A stretch of 64,000 nt of DNA from Novosphingobium decolorationis (GCF_018417475.1 NZ_CP054856.1:744001-808000), one strand, 5' to 3'. Shown: positions 16,487 to 26,275, numbered from the stretch's first letter. Notes: generated from the letters alone by a model not told the origin. Made by a program: numbers and translations.

Positions 16487-18073
16487 ATGGCCGAGCGCTC
16501 GCATGCCCGCATCGCGGCCTCGCTGCCCGTCCGCCTGGGGCTGTCCTGGCGCGTCTCGCTGACGGCGCGCATCCTCGCGGTCAACATCATCGCGCTCGCC
16601 CTCATGGCGGGCAGCCTCTTCTACATCGACAGCTACCGCCGCGAACTTCTCGACGAACGCTTTCGCCTTGCCCGCAGTGAAGCCGAGATCACCGCCCAGG
16701 CCCTCTCCGGGGAAAGCCTCGACAGGCAACGCAACCTGATCGCGCGCATCGGAACCACGCAGAAGCTGCGCCTGCGCCTCTACGATGCCGATGGCGATCT
16801 TGTCGCGGACAGCTTCAAGCTGGCCCCGCCATCCTACCGCTTCATCGACCCCGACAGCGAACCCTGGCTACAGGACGCGGCGCGCCTGCTCGATCAGGGC
16901 ATGGACTTTCTCCTGGGTGCCCGGCGCATCCCGGCCTACCGCAACCCACCCGAACAGGCGATCCAGGACTGGCCTGTCGCTCGCGAGGCGCTCGCGACAG
17001 GCGAAACGCGCATCGACCAGAAGGCCGCGCCCGACCAGACCCCGGTCATCCTTGCCGCCACCCCGCTCGGCGACAGGGGTGAGATCCTGCTGATGACCCG
17101 CAACGCACGCGACATCACCGAAAACGTGCGCATGGCCCGCCAGACGCTCGCAATCATCGTGGGCGCTGCGCTCGGGGTCTCGATCCTGCTGTCGCTGTTC
17201 CTCGCCCGCACGATCGTCGATCCCTTGCGCAAGCTCGTACGCGCGACGGTGCGCGTGCGCCTCGGACGCGAGCGCAGCGTGGTCGTCCCCCGCCTGCCCG
17301 ACCGGCGCGATGAGATCGGCCTCCTCGCCCGCGCCGTCTCCGACATGACCGGCGCGCTCCGCCTGCGCATCGACGCGGTCGAGCGCTTCGCGGCCGATGT
17401 CGCGCACGAACTCAAGAACCCGCTCACGTCGCTGCGCAGCGCCCTTGAGAACCTGGAGCGGGTGGACGATCCCGACCTACGGCGCCAGCTCGTGACGGTG
17501 GCTAACGACGATGTACGGCGGATCGACTTCCTAGTGACCGAGATCGCCGATGCCAGCCGTATCGACGCGCAGCTCAGCCGTACCACCTTCGAGCCGGTCG
17601 ACATGAACAGCCTCCTGCGCGCCCTTGTCGCCGAGCGCGCCCAGCGCGGCGTGAACGGCGCGAGCGAGGTCGTGATCGCGCAGACGGGGGCGGGCCCGCT
17701 GGTCGCACCGGGTGACGCCCCGCGCCTTGAACGCGTGCTCCAGAACCTGCTCGACAACGCCGTATCCTTCTCCCCCGAGGGCGCGCCCATCGACGTCACC
17801 CTGGAGAGCGTGAAGAGCAAGGTGCGCATCACGATCAGCGACCACGGCCCGGGCATTCCCAAGGCCGCACGCGAACGGATCTTCGAACGCTTCCACTCGC
17901 TGCGCCCCTCGTCGGAGGAATTCGGGCGCCATTCGGGCTTGGGGCTCTCGATTGCCCGCACCATTGTCGATGCCCACTCCGGCTCGCTCTTTGCAACCGA
18001 TCGCGACGACGGATTGCCGGGTGGCTGCTTCGTCCTCACCCTTCCCCAATGGCCCAGCGAGCCCGAGGCATGA
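16487..18073 (+). CDS. chvG: Sensor histidine kinase ChvG (ExoS)
   Basis: The 528-residue kinase has two transmembrane helices (about 28-48 and 218-240) flanking a periplasmic sensor region, a HAMP linker (TIVDPLRKLVRATVRVRLG), a dimerisation/phosphoacceptor helix with H307 in DVAHELKNPLTSLRSALENL, and an ATPase domain (NLLDNAVSFSP, DHGPGIP, GLGLSIARTIVDAH). It is encoded between chvI and hprK. Its stop overlaps the hprK start (ATGA), which couples the sensor to the PTS regulatory genes. In rhizobia the periplasmic repressor ExoR holds ExoS in check; no ExoR gene is visible in this window. Confidence 0.93.
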   Translation: MAERSHARIAASLPVRLGLSWRVSLTARILAVNIIALALMAGSLFYIDSYRRELLDERFRLARSEAEITAQALSGESLDRQRNLIARIGTTQKLRLRLYDADGDLVADSFKLAPPSYRFIDPDSEPWLQDAARLLDQGMDFLLGARRIPAYRNPPEQAIQDWPVAREALATGETRIDQKAAPDQTPVILAATPLGDRGEILLMTRNARDITENVRMARQTLAIIVGAALGVSILLSLFLARTIVDPLRKLVRATVRVRLGRERSVVVPRLPDRRDEIGLLARAVSDMTGALRLRIDAVERFAADVAHELKNPLTSLRSALENLERVDDPDLRRQLVTVANDDVRRIDFLVTEIADASRIDAQLSRTTFEPVDMNSLLRALVAERAQRGVNGASEVVIAQTGAGPLVAPGDAPRLERVLQNLLDNAVSFSPEGAPIDVTLESVKSKVRITISDHGPGIPKAARERIFERFHSLRPSSEEFGRHSGLGLSIARTIVDAHSGSLFATDRDDGLPGGCFVLTLPQWPSEPEA

Positions 18074-18519
18074 CCACCGGTGCCTCGCCTTCGTTGGTCC
18101 GACAGGCAACCTGCGTCGCGTGCGCGGGGCGCGCCATTCTCATTGAAGGCCCGTCGGGCGCGGGCAAGACCTCGCTCGCGCTCGAGTTGATAGACCGGGG
18201 CGCGGTGCTTGTGGGCGATGATGGCGTAGTCCTCGAACCGCGCGCCGGGCATCTCGTCGCCAGGCCCCACCCCCGCACAGCCGGTCTGATCGAAGTCCGC
18301 AACCTTGGCATCCTCGACGAACCGTTCTGCGCCGAGGCTCGGGTCTGCCTCCACATCCTCCTCGATAGCAGCGCTCCGCGTTTCATCGAGAAAGCCCAGG
18401 GCATCGAGCTTGCGGGGCTGGTCATTCCTTCCCTGCGCCTTTCGCCCGAGAGCGGCCCGATGGCCATCAAGGCCGAACGCGCGCTCGCCGTCCATGGCCT
18501 AGGGCCCGCAACTCGCTGA
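18070..18519 (+). CDS. hprK: HPr kinase/phosphorylase, short alphaproteobacterial form
   Basis: This 149-residue protein contains only the P-loop domain of HPr kinase/phosphorylase: Walker A GPSGAGKT at 27-34, GDDGVVLEPRAGHLVARPHP, and the IEVRNLGIL segment used to bind HPr. The N-terminal domain of the Gram-positive enzyme is absent, as is usual in alphaproteobacteria. It should phosphorylate and dephosphorylate the regulatory serine of HPr encoded downstream. ATG 18070 overlaps the chvG stop by four bases. Confidence 0.92.
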   Translation: MTTGASPSLVRQATCVACAGRAILIEGPSGAGKTSLALELIDRGAVLVGDDGVVLEPRAGHLVARPHPRTAGLIEVRNLGILDEPFCAEARVCLHILLDSSAPRFIEKAQGIELAGLVIPSLRLSPESGPMAIKAERALAVHGLGPATR

Positions 18520-18608
18520 AAACACGCGTAAGCAGGACCGGGCAAAATCGGTCGGATAAGACCAAACTCTCCCTTCCCTTTCCGGGCTGAGGAGCGCAAA
18601 CAGCCCCG

Positions 18609-19601
18609 ATGACCGCAACACCTGAGCCCACCCCCGAGGCCAGCGCACACGGCGCCCACGACACGGGGACTGACCCGGCGCTGCCCCAGCGTCAATCGGT
18701 CCTGCTTGTCACCGGCATGCTTGGTGCCGGAAAAACCACGGTTCTCAGGGTCTTGGAGGACCTTGGCTGGGAAATCATCGACAACTTCCCGATCCGCCTG
18801 CTCGAAGGTCTGCTCGATGTTCCGGGCGAGGCGCAGAGCGATCTTCCCACGCCCCTTGCCATCGGCTTCGATTCGCGCACCCGCGGCTTCGATCCCGAGC
18901 GTGTGATCGCCCAGGTAAAAACCCTTAGTGAGCGGCCAGACATCGCGCTGACGACGCTCTTCCTCGATTGCCAGAGCGCCGAGCTCGAGCGCCGCTACAA
19001 CGAAACCCGCCGCCGCCATGCGCTCGCCGCGGACGCCCCTGTCGCGACCGGTATCCAGGCCGAGCGCGACCTGCTCACGCCGCTGCGGCGCTGGGCCGAA
19101 GTGCTGATCGACACCAGCGAATTCACCAGCAACGATCTCCAGCGCGTGATTCGCGAGAGATTCGCCGAAAGCGCGACCGAGGGTACCACCCTCACCATTT
19201 CAAGTTTCGGGTTCGCGCGCGGGATGCCCCCGCTCGCCGACCTGGTCTTCGATATGCGCTTCCTCGACAATCCCCATTGGGACCCGGACCTTCGCCCACA
19301 GACCGGGCAGGACGCGGCCGTTGGCGATTTCATCCGCAAGGATCCGGCCTTTTCCGAGGCATTCAGCCGGATACGCGACCTGCTCCTGCTCTTGCTGCCG
19401 CGCTACAAGGCGCAAGGCAAAAGCTATGTCCATATCGCCTTCGGGTGTACCGGCGGGAAACACCGTTCGGTTTTTACTGCGGAACAGATGGCATCGGCCT
19501 TGCGCCACTCGGGATTTTCCCCCACATTGCTGCACCGCAACCTGGGCTCACGAGCAGCCGATCTTCTTGAAGGAGAGCCGCGGCGTGATGACAAGCACTA
19601 A
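18609..19601 (+). CDS. rapZ: RNase adapter protein RapZ (YvcJ-family P-loop protein)
   Basis: The 330-residue protein has Walker A GMLGAGKTT at 36-44, followed by EDLGWEIIDNFP, the GFDSRTRGFDP segment, LFLDCQ, and the family signature HIAFGCTGGKHRSVF near the C-terminus. In enterobacteria RapZ guides decay of the small RNA GlmZ and so adjusts glucosamine-6-phosphate synthesis. The small RNA partners are not known in alphaproteobacteria. The N-terminal extension of about 28 polar residues is longer than in E. coli. It is the centre of the hprK-rapZ-EIIA-HPr run. Confidence 0.93.
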   Translation: MTATPEPTPEASAHGAHDTGTDPALPQRQSVLLVTGMLGAGKTTVLRVLEDLGWEIIDNFPIRLLEGLLDVPGEAQSDLPTPLAIGFDSRTRGFDPERVIAQVKTLSERPDIALTTLFLDCQSAELERRYNETRRRHALAADAPVATGIQAERDLLTPLRRWAEVLIDTSEFTSNDLQRVIRERFAESATEGTTLTISSFGFARGMPPLADLVFDMRFLDNPHWDPDLRPQTGQDAAVGDFIRKDPAFSEAFSRIRDLLLLLLPRYKAQGKSYVHIAFGCTGGKHRSVFTAEQMASALRHSGFSPTLLHRNLGSRAADLLEGEPRRDDKH

Positions 19602-19643
19602 GATCCGGGTGCAACTGCAGGGTATTCGGAGCGTTTCCTCAAC

Positions 19644-20048
19644 ATGATCGGCATGATTCTGGTCACTCACGGCAATCTTGCCGAAGAGTTCGTTCACGCA
19701 ATGGAACATGTCGTCGGCGATCAGACGGCGGTTGAGACCGTGTGCATTGGTCCCAACGACGACATGGAGCGGCGCCGTGCCGAGATTGCCGAGGCCATCG
19801 TCAAGGTGAACAACGGCGAAGGCGTGATCATCCTCACCGACCTGTTCGGCGGAACACCCTCGAACCTCGCGATCTCGCTGATGGAAGCCGGAACGGTCGA
19901 AGTCATCGCCGGGATCAACCTGCCCATGCTGATCCGCCTCGCCAAGGCCCGCGCCTGCATGTCGGTGCGCGACGCCGCCGTGGCCGCGCGTGAAGCGGGG
20001 CGCAACTACATCACCATCGCAAGCGAATACCTGGGACAGGATGCATGA
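19644..20048 (+). CDS. PTS EIIA component, mannose (Man) family
   Basis: This 134-residue single-domain protein has the phosphorylated histidine H9 in ILVTHGNLAEE and the LTDLFGGTPSN loop of the EIIA(Man) fold. There is no EIIB, EIIC or EIID gene in the window, so it is probably a regulatory phosphoacceptor rather than part of a transporter. Its stop overlaps the HPr start in an ATGA arrangement. Such orphan EIIA(Man)-HPr pairs next to hprK are typical of alphaproteobacteria. Confidence 0.93.
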   Translation: MIGMILVTHGNLAEEFVHAMEHVVGDQTAVETVCIGPNDDMERRRAEIAEAIVKVNNGEGVIILTDLFGGTPSNLAISLMEAGTVEVIAGINLPMLIRLAKARACMSVRDAAVAAREAGRNYITIASEYLGQDA

Positions 20049-20329
20049 ACGACTGCCGTGAGACGGTAACCATCGTTAACAAGCGCGGACTTCATGCCAG
20101 GGCCAGTGCCAAGTTCGTGAATTACGTCACCGAATTGCCCGCAAGCGTGTCGGTTTCGGTCAGCAAGGATGGCGCAAGCGCGGTGGGCAATTCGATCCTG
20201 GGCCTGATGATGCTGGGCGCCGCCAAGGGCGACAGCATCGAGATCGCGTGCACCGGCGACGACGCGCAGTCCGCGCTCGACCGGCTTGTTGCGCTGGTGC
20301 GTGACGGCTTTGGCGAAGACCAGGGCTGA
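20045..20329 (+). CDS. ptsH: HPr phosphocarrier protein (NPr-like)
   Basis: The 94-residue HPr has the active-site histidine H17 in KRGLHARASAKF and the regulatory serine S50 in VGNSILGLMMLGA, the expected target of the HprK encoded upstream. It should accept phosphate from enzyme I (PtsP type) and pass it to EIIA(Man). Enzyme I is not in the window. Translation is coupled to the EIIA gene. Confidence 0.94.
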   Translation: MNDCRETVTIVNKRGLHARASAKFVNYVTELPASVSVSVSKDGASAVGNSILGLMMLGAAKGDSIEIACTGDDAQSALDRLVALVRDGFGEDQG

Positions 20330-20345
20330 GAAGGCGCATTCCGAC

Positions 20346-21152
20346 GTGACGTACCGCCGCACCATCACCGGATTTTCCAATCCGCTCGTCAAGTTCCTGC
20401 GCTCGCTGCGCGACAAGAAGCACCGCCGGCGTGAGCAGCGCTTCCTGGCTGAAGGCCTGCGCCTGCTGACCGACGCGCGCGAATCGGGCATTCTCCCCGA
20501 GATGCTCGTCATGGCGACCGGCCGCGCCGCCCATCCCCTGCTCGACCAGCTCGAAGAGGCCGTAACCGCGGCGGGCGGCGAAGTCGTGGAGATGGACCAG
20601 GACATCCTCGCCAAGGTGACCGGCAAGGACAACCCGCAAGCCGTTGCCGGGGTTTTCGCCGAGTTCGACACGCGCCTTGCCGGGATTGACCGGCAGGCCG
20701 CTCCCATCTGGCTCGTCGCGCAGGCGCTGCGCGATCCGGGGAACCTGGGGACGATGCTGCGCACCGGCGATGCGGTCGGGGCTGGCGGCCTCATCCTCAT
20801 CGACGACTGCGCTGACCCCTTTTCGGTCGAAGCCGTGCGCGCCAGCATGGGCGCCATCTTCACGCAGAAGCTGGCGATGGCGCGCTGGGATGAATTCCAG
20901 TCCTGGCTGCGCGAAGGTGAGGGCCAATTGGTCGCCGCCTCGCTGCGCGACCCGACCGACTACCGCAAGGCGCCTTATGCGGCGCCCTGCTTCCTCATGG
21001 TCGGCAACGAATCGCAAGGGCTCCCGGCCGAATACGAAGACGCCTGCGACCTGCGGGTCACGATCCCGATGCGCGGGCGCGCGGACAGCCTCAACGCTGC
21101 GGTTGCGGGCGCGGTCCTCGCATACGAGGCCCTCGCCCACCTCGATCCCTGA
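20346..21152 (+). CDS. SpoU/TrmH-family RNA 2'-O-methyltransferase
   Basis: The 268-residue protein has a substrate-binding N-terminal domain (about 1-95, including RRREQRFLAEGLRLL) and a SPOUT domain with the three family motifs: LRDPGNLGTMLRTGDA, MVGNESQGLP and the knot segment IPMRGRADSLNAAVAGAV. It uses S-adenosylmethionine to methylate ribose in rRNA or tRNA; the exact nucleotide is not evident. GTG at 20346, 16 bases after the HPr stop, is preferred to an upstream TTG that would overlap HPr by 44 bases. It is a housekeeping gene at the end of the PTS run. Confidence 0.88.
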   Translation: MTYRRTITGFSNPLVKFLRSLRDKKHRRREQRFLAEGLRLLTDARESGILPEMLVMATGRAAHPLLDQLEEAVTAAGGEVVEMDQDILAKVTGKDNPQAVAGVFAEFDTRLAGIDRQAAPIWLVAQALRDPGNLGTMLRTGDAVGAGGLILIDDCADPFSVEAVRASMGAIFTQKLAMARWDEFQSWLREGEGQLVAASLRDPTDYRKAPYAAPCFLMVGNESQGLPAEYEDACDLRVTIPMRGRADSLNAAVAGAVLAYEALAHLDP

Positions 21153-21243
21153 GCGGAGCGGGTAGCCCAGGCGCGACTGCGCCTGCCTTTTGCGGATAGG
21201 CCCGTTCATCGCGCTCTCACATGCTGCATGGCACCATGCAGGC

Positions 21244-21657
21244 ATGATTCGAGTTTGTTCCTTCGGCCGCGCCTTGGCAGGCGCCCTTCCCGCGCTGGCC
21301 CTCATCGCCTGCGCCCCGGACACCGAAGGCCAGCACCTCAGCGCCAGCCGTTGGAGCTTTGCGCTGATCGACGGCCAGTCGCCGATGTCCGATGCGGCCG
21401 ACATGCGCTTCGAGAAGGGCGAGGTCCGCGTTCTCGTCGGCTGCAACCGCATGAGCGGACCCTGGCGGATTTCCGCCGACCGTCTGGTCGCCGGCCCCCT
21501 GGTCCAGACCGAGATGGCCTGCCCTGCCCCAGCCTGGGACCAGGAAAAGGCCGTCGGCTCACTCCTCGCGTCCACGCCGCGCATCCGCGTGAACGAGGAG
21601 CGCATGATCCTGCAATCGAGCGGCCACACCGCCGAGCTTATCCGCGTCGAGGACTGA
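21244..21657 (+). CDS. META domain lipoprotein
   Basis: This 137-residue protein starts at ATG 21244 with a lipoprotein signal ending ALIACA (lipidated cysteine near residue 20). The rest matches the META/HslJ-like fold: SRWSFALIDGQ, VGCNRMSGPWRI, and GPLVQTEMACP with the paired cysteines typical of the family. HslJ is linked to heat and novobiocin tolerance in E. coli; function here is open. It converges on rmuC with seven bases between the stops. Confidence 0.82.
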   Translation: MIRVCSFGRALAGALPALALIACAPDTEGQHLSASRWSFALIDGQSPMSDAADMRFEKGEVRVLVGCNRMSGPWRISADRLVAGPLVQTEMACPAPAWDQEKAVGSLLASTPRIRVNEERMILQSSGHTAELIRVED

Positions 21658-21664
21658 GCGCGCC

Positions 21665-23236
21665 TTACTCCTCGTCAGCCGAAGCCAGCGCAGCACGCGC
21701 TTCAGCTTCGGGATATTCCGGGAGCGCGACCTCGATATCGGCAGCGCCGTAGCGCGGCGCGGCCTCGACTCGGGGAGCCTCCTCGATCTCACGCTTGCCG
21801 ATCTCGATGTGCTTTTCGCGCAGGCGCCGTCCCGATGAGAGCACGTTGCGCTCAAAGCTGCCGACGAACTTGTTGTAATTATTGACCGCCGTTTCCAGCC
21901 CCGCGCCCACGCGCTTCATGTGCTCGGCCGCCACCGCGATGCGGTCGTACAGTTCACCGCCCATCCGGCCGATCTCGCGCGCTTCACGGGCCAGACCATC
22001 CTGGCGCCATACCTGCGCGACCGTGCGCGCGATGGCGACAAGGTTGGTGGGCGTGGCCAGGAGAACGCGGTTGCGGAAAGCGAAGTCCCACAGTTCCGGA
22101 TCGTATTCGAGGGCTGCTGCCACGAAATGCTCACCCGGCACGAACATCACCACGTAGTCCGGGGCGTCCTCGAACTGGCTCTGGTAGCTCTTTGCGCCCA
22201 ATGTCTGCACATGATTTCGCATCGAGGCGACATGAGCCTTGAGCGCCAGTTCGCGCGCGGCATCGTCCTCGGCCTCGAAAGCTTCCTGGTAAGCGTTGAG
22301 CGACACCTTGGCATCGATCACCAGCTTCTTCTGCCCCGGAATGTTGACGATGGCATCGGGACGCAGGCGCCCCTCCTCGGTGTCGATCGAATGCTCGGTC
22401 ACGAAGTCGGTGTGTTCGGACAGGCCGCACTGCTCCAGGAGGTTGCGCAGCTGCTGCTCCCCCCAGCGCCCGCGCGCCTTGGGGGCGTTGCGCAAGCTGT
22501 TGCCAAGGCGCTGCGCTTCCTCGCGCACCCGCTCCTGCCCTTCGCGCATCGACTGGATGAGGCCCGTCAGCTGGCCGAAGGAATCGACGCGCTTGGCTTC
22601 CAGCTCGGAGACCTGCGCCTCGTAGCTCTGGAGACGCGCGCCGACCGGTTCCAGCAGCGCGCGGATGCGTTCGGCGTTGGCCTTCTCGCTTTCCTCGAAA
22701 CGCGCACCCGCGCGGCGCAGGAAGGCTTCCTGCGCGCCTTCGAGAACCTTGGCGCCCGCGTTCTCGAACTCCTTGCGCAGCGCGTCTTGCGCCTCGACCA
22801 GAAGGCGCTTCTGCTCATCGAAGTTGGCGGTCTTTTCGCGCAGGGTGGAAAGTTCGTCACTGGCCTCGCGATAGGCCTCACGCAGACGCCCCATCTCGGC
22901 GTCAAACGCGGTGCGTACCGCGTCGTAGCGTGCGGTGGCCTCGGCGCGTTCGCGCTCCAGAGTGGCCGTAGCCTCCCCGCGCACACGCTCCAACTGATTG
23001 GCATAGGCACTGCGCTCGCGGGTCAGGGCGGCGGAATATTCGTCCGCACGCCCCGCACGCGCCTCGGCTCCCGCCAGATCGCGGATCGCGGCGCGGAAGC
23101 GCTCTTCCAGTTCCTGGAGGGCGCGTTCGCTCCTAGCGAGGCGCGCGTTGGCCTGCGCTGTGGGGCGCGAGCCGAAGAACCAGCCGGCACCAAGGCCGAC
23201 GACGAGTGCAAGAATGGCGGCAAGGATGATGTCCAT
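21665..23236 (-). CDS. rmuC: DNA recombination protein RmuC
   Basis: The 523-residue protein has an N-terminal membrane anchor (about 3-22), a long coiled coil rich in Arg, Glu and Ala (about 30-215), and a C-terminal nuclease-like RmuC domain (ARGRWGEQQLRNLLEQCGL, PDAIVNIPGQKKLVIDAKVS, YVVMFVPGEHFVAAAL). RmuC limits recombination between inverted repeats and has the restriction-endonuclease-like fold. It runs leftward ahead of nothing else, with def and recR on the same strand upstream. Confidence 0.92.
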   Translation of the reverse strand: MDIILAAILALVVGLGAGWFFGSRPTAQANARLARSERALQELEERFRAAIRDLAGAEARAGRADEYSAALTRERSAYANQLERVRGEATATLERERAEATARYDAVRTAFDAEMGRLREAYREASDELSTLREKTANFDEQKRLLVEAQDALRKEFENAGAKVLEGAQEAFLRRAGARFEESEKANAERIRALLEPVGARLQSYEAQVSELEAKRVDSFGQLTGLIQSMREGQERVREEAQRLGNSLRNAPKARGRWGEQQLRNLLEQCGLSEHTDFVTEHSIDTEEGRLRPDAIVNIPGQKKLVIDAKVSLNAYQEAFEAEDDAARELALKAHVASMRNHVQTLGAKSYQSQFEDAPDYVVMFVPGEHFVAAALEYDPELWDFAFRNRVLLATPTNLVAIARTVAQVWRQDGLAREAREIGRMGGELYDRIAVAAEHMKRVGAGLETAVNNYNKFVGSFERNVLSSGRRLREKHIEIGKREIEEAPRVEAAPRYGAADIEVALPEYPEAEARAALASADEE

Positions 23237-23307
23237 GCCGCCATTCTAGTTGGAACAATTCAAGAACGCCAGACCTTCCCGGTCCGTTGTCCGCAATTCT
23301 GGACGGA

Positions 23308-23874
23308 TCAGGCCGCGCGGCGCAGCTTTTCCAGCTTGCGCAGCGCCATCTGGCGCTTGAGACGCGAAAGGTGGTCGATGAACAGGATACCCTCGAGGTG
23401 GTCCATCTCGTGCTGCAGGCAGGTTGCCAGCATGCCCTCGATGGCTTCCTCATGGTGGTTGCCGTCCAGGTCCTGGTACTGCACGCGGCAGGTCGCGGGA
23501 CGCTCCACGTCGGCATAGATCTCGGGAACCGAGAGGCAGCCTTCCTGATAGACGCTGTGCTCTTCGGACGGGTCGAGGATGACCGGGTTGATGAAGACCC
23601 GCGGCTCCTTGAGCGTGGGCTGGTGCGTGTGCTGGTGCCCGCCGTGGTTGCACACTTCGGGCTCTGCATCGGGATCGTCGGGCTGGAGATCGATCACGAG
23701 GACACGCAGGGGAACGCCGACCTGAATGGCGGCAAGACCGATGCCGGGGGCATCGTACATGGTCTCGAACATGTCCTCGACAAGGGTCTTGAGCTCGTCG
23801 TCGAAAGTTTCGACGGGCTTGGAGACCTGCTTCAGGACAGGATCGGGAACTTCAAGGATTTCGCGGATAGCCAT
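23308..23874 (-). CDS. def: Peptide deformylase
   Basis: The enzyme (188 residues) removes the formyl group from nascent proteins. It has the three motifs GIGLAA at 44-49, EGCLSVP at 111-117 (metal ligand C113) and QHEMDH at 154-159 (two histidine ligands and catalytic glutamate). Between motifs 1 and 2 there is an insertion of about 25 residues (66-90) rich in acidic residues and histidines (HGGHQHTHQ), longer than in E. coli Def. ATG 23874 is chosen because MAIREI is the conserved start. fmt, the opposing formylation enzyme, is encoded about 750 bases away on the other strand. Confidence 0.95.
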   Translation of the reverse strand: MAIREILEVPDPVLKQVSKPVETFDDELKTLVEDMFETMYDAPGIGLAAIQVGVPLRVLVIDLQPDDPDAEPEVCNHGGHQHTHQPTLKEPRVFINPVILDPSEEHSVYQEGCLSVPEIYADVERPATCRVQYQDLDGNHHEEAIEGMLATCLQHEMDHLEGILFIDHLSRLKRQMALRKLEKLRRAA

Positions 23875-23953
23875 GCCTTGCAAATAAGCGCAGCCTGCGC
23901 GTTTCGCAAGATTGCGATGGCGATCACAGAAATCGTGCCGCCAGTCCCCTCGC

Positions 23954-24550
23954 TCAGGTGACGGGGCGGCGCGCGCGGATCGCCTGCGCCAGCGTGCCCT
24001 CGTCCAGGTAGTCGAGTTCACCCCCTACCGGCAAACCATGCGCCAGCTGGGTGATGCGCACAGGCCGGTTCTCCAACTTTTCCGCGATGTAGTGCGCGGT
24101 TGTCTGCCCCTCGAGCGTGGCATTCATCGCAAGGAGGATCTCATCGATGCCGCCCTCCTCGATCCGGGCAAGCAGGCTGTCGATGGCAAGGTCTTCGGGC
24201 CGTACGCCATCAAGCGCGGAGAGTCGTCCGCCCAGAACATGGTAGCGACCGGTAAAGAGATGCGCACGGTCAAGCGCCCACAGATCGGCCACTTCCTCGA
24301 CCACGCAGAGCGAACGCTGGTCGCGGCGGGGATCGGCGCAGATGCCGCAAGGGTCGCGCGTGTCGACATTGCCGCATACGCTGCATTCGACCAGCGTCTC
24401 GCGCACCGCATCGAGCGCCTCGAGCAGTTGAACGAGCGAACTTTCACGCCGCTTGATGAGCCAGAGCACCGCGCGCCGGGCCGAACGGGGGCCAAGGCCC
24501 GGCAAGCGGGCCAGCGCGGCGGTCAGCGTCTCGATCTCTTGCGATGCCAT
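23954..24550 (-). CDS. recR: Recombination mediator RecR
   Basis: This 198-residue protein, the usual RecR length, works with RecF/RecO in loading RecA at gaps. It shows the helix-hairpin-helix [13 protein letters not shown] at 16-28, a zinc finger C56-x2-C59...C68-x2-C71, and a Toprim domain (about 80-175) containing [12 protein letters not shown] and [19 protein letters not shown]. The start ATG at 24550 is divergent from fmt, with 73 bases between them that hold the promoters for both. Confidence 0.95.
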   Translation of the reverse strand: MASQEIETLTAALARLPGLGPRSARRAVLWLIKRRESSLVQLLEALDAVRETLVECSVCGNVDTRDPCGICADPRRDQRSLCVVEEVADLWALDRAHLFTGRYHVLGGRLSALDGVRPEDLAIDSLLARIEEGGIDEILLAMNATLEGQTTAHYIAEKLENRPVRITQLAHGLPVGGELDYLDEGTLAQAIRARRPVT

Positions 24551-24623
24551 GAGGAGAGAGATAGGGCCTCCCCGGTCCGAGCGGAAGCCCGGCACCACGA
24601 CGAGCGAGGAAGTTGCCCACAAT

Positions 24624-25532
24624 ATGCGTATCATCTTCATGGGAACCCCCGATTTCGCGGTCCCGGCGCTGGAAGCCCTGGCCGATGCGGGCCACGAGAT
24701 CGTCTGCGTCTATTCGCAGCCGCCCCGTCCCGGTGGCCGCCGCGGCCGCGAACTGACCCCGACGCCCGTCCACAAGGTGGCCGAAATGCGCGGGTTCGAG
24801 GTGCGCACGCCGGTCTCGCTCAAGGGCGAAGAGGAAAAGGCCGCCTTCGCCGCGCTCGAGGCCGATGTCGCGGTGGTCGCGGCCTATGGCCTGCTGCTGC
24901 CCCAGGCGATCCTCGATGCGCCGCGCCACGGCTGCCTCAACATCCACGCCTCGATCCTGCCGCGCTGGCGCGGCGCGGCGCCCATCCACCGCGCGATCGA
25001 GGCGGGCGACCCGACCACCGGTGTCACCATCATGCAGATGGAAAAGGGCCTCGACACCGGCCCCATGCTCGCCACCTTGCGCACCACCATCGATGCCAAG
25101 ACCACCGGCGAGCTGACCACGGAACTGGCCGACAAGGGCGCACAGCTCATGGTCGGCACGCTGCGCGAGTTGACCAACCATCGCCCCGTCACCCAGCCCG
25201 AAGACGGCGTCACCTACGCCAGGAAGATCGAAAAGGGCGAGGCCCGCATCGACTTCACGCAGGACGCCCAGGCCATCGAACGCAAGGTGCGCGCCTTCAT
25301 GCCCGCGCCTGGCGCCTTTTTCGAGTTCGAGGGCGAGCGATACAAGGTCCACGCGGCCGAGGTCGTCGACGGCACTGGAGCGCCAGGCACGACGCTCGAC
25401 GATGCGCTCACCATCGCCTGCGGCACGGGGGCGCTGCGCGTGACGCGCATCCAGCGCGCCGGAAAACCAGCCATGGCGACCCAGGACCTCTTGCGCGGCC
25501 GCGCGATCCCTGTGGGGACCCAGATCGCGTGA
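24624..25532 (+). CDS. fmt: Methionyl-tRNA formyltransferase
   Basis: The 302-residue protein formylates initiator Met-tRNA. Landmarks are [19 protein letters not shown] at the start, the 10-formyl-THF site and catalytic segment [26 protein letters not shown], and a C-terminal OB-fold domain. Its stop overlaps the truA GTG start by four bases, so fmt-truA form a coupled pair, an order common in alphaproteobacteria together with def. Confidence 0.96.
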   Translation: MRIIFMGTPDFAVPALEALADAGHEIVCVYSQPPRPGGRRGRELTPTPVHKVAEMRGFEVRTPVSLKGEEEKAAFAALEADVAVVAAYGLLLPQAILDAPRHGCLNIHASILPRWRGAAPIHRAIEAGDPTTGVTIMQMEKGLDTGPMLATLRTTIDAKTTGELTTELADKGAQLMVGTLRELTNHRPVTQPEDGVTYARKIEKGEARIDFTQDAQAIERKVRAFMPAPGAFFEFEGERYKVHAAEVVDGTGAPGTTLDDALTIACGTGALRVTRIQRAGKPAMATQDLLRGRAIPVGTQIA

Positions 25533-26275
25533 CCCGCTTTGCCCTCACCCTCGAATTCGACGGCGCGCCCTTCATGGGCCTGCAGCGCCAGTCACACGGC
25601 CCCTCGGTGCAGCAGTCGGTCGAGGATGCGGCCCACGCCATCACCGGGGAGGATGTGATCATGCACGCGGCCGGACGCACCGATTCGGGCGTCCATGCGC
25701 TGGGCATGCGCGCGCATATCGAGATCGCCAAGCCCTTCGACGCCTTTCGCCTGATGGAAGCGCTCAACGCCAGGATGCGGCCCGATCCCGTCGCGGTCAC
25801 CGCCTGCGAAGTGGTCCCCGACGACTGGCACGCGCGTTTTTCGTGCATCGGGCGCTCCTACATCTACCGCATCGCCAACCGCCGCGCCCCGCTGACGCTG
25901 GAACTCGGCAAGGCCTGGCAGGTCTCGCGCCCACTCGACGAGGGAGCCATGCACCGCGCCGCGCAGGCGCTGGTCGGGCGCCACGACTTCACCACCTTCC
26001 GCTCGGTCCACTGCCAGGCGCAAAGCCCGTTGAAGACGCTCGACCGGCTCGACGTGCGGCGCGAAGGCGATATGGTGCTGATCGAGGCCGAGGCCCGCAG
26101 CTTCCTGCACCACCAGGTGCGCTCGATGGTGGGCTGCCTCGCACTGGTCGGCATGGGCCGCTGGGACGAGAGCGAAGTCGGCAAGGCATTGGCCGCCAAG
26201 GACCGGCAGGCGCTTGGCCTGAACGCGCCGCCCGACGGGCTCTACTTCGTGCGCGCCATCTATCCCGAGGCCTGA
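25529..26275 (+). CDS. truA: tRNA pseudouridine(38-40) synthase TruA
   Basis: This 248-residue enzyme isomerises uridines 38-40 in the tRNA anticodon arm. The catalytic aspartate is D52 in [12 protein letters not shown]. Further motifs are FHARFSC-like [14 protein letters not shown] and [11 protein letters not shown] near the C-terminus. It starts with GTG at 25529, within the fmt stop codon region. Confidence 0.96.
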   Translation: MTRFALTLEFDGAPFMGLQRQSHGPSVQQSVEDAAHAITGEDVIMHAAGRTDSGVHALGMRAHIEIAKPFDAFRLMEALNARMRPDPVAVTACEVVPDDWHARFSCIGRSYIYRIANRRAPLTLELGKAWQVSRPLDEGAMHRAAQALVGRHDFTTFRSVHCQAQSPLKTLDRLDVRREGDMVLIEAEARSFLHHQVRSMVGCLALVGMGRWDESEVGKALAAKDRQALGLNAPPDGLYFVRAIYPEA

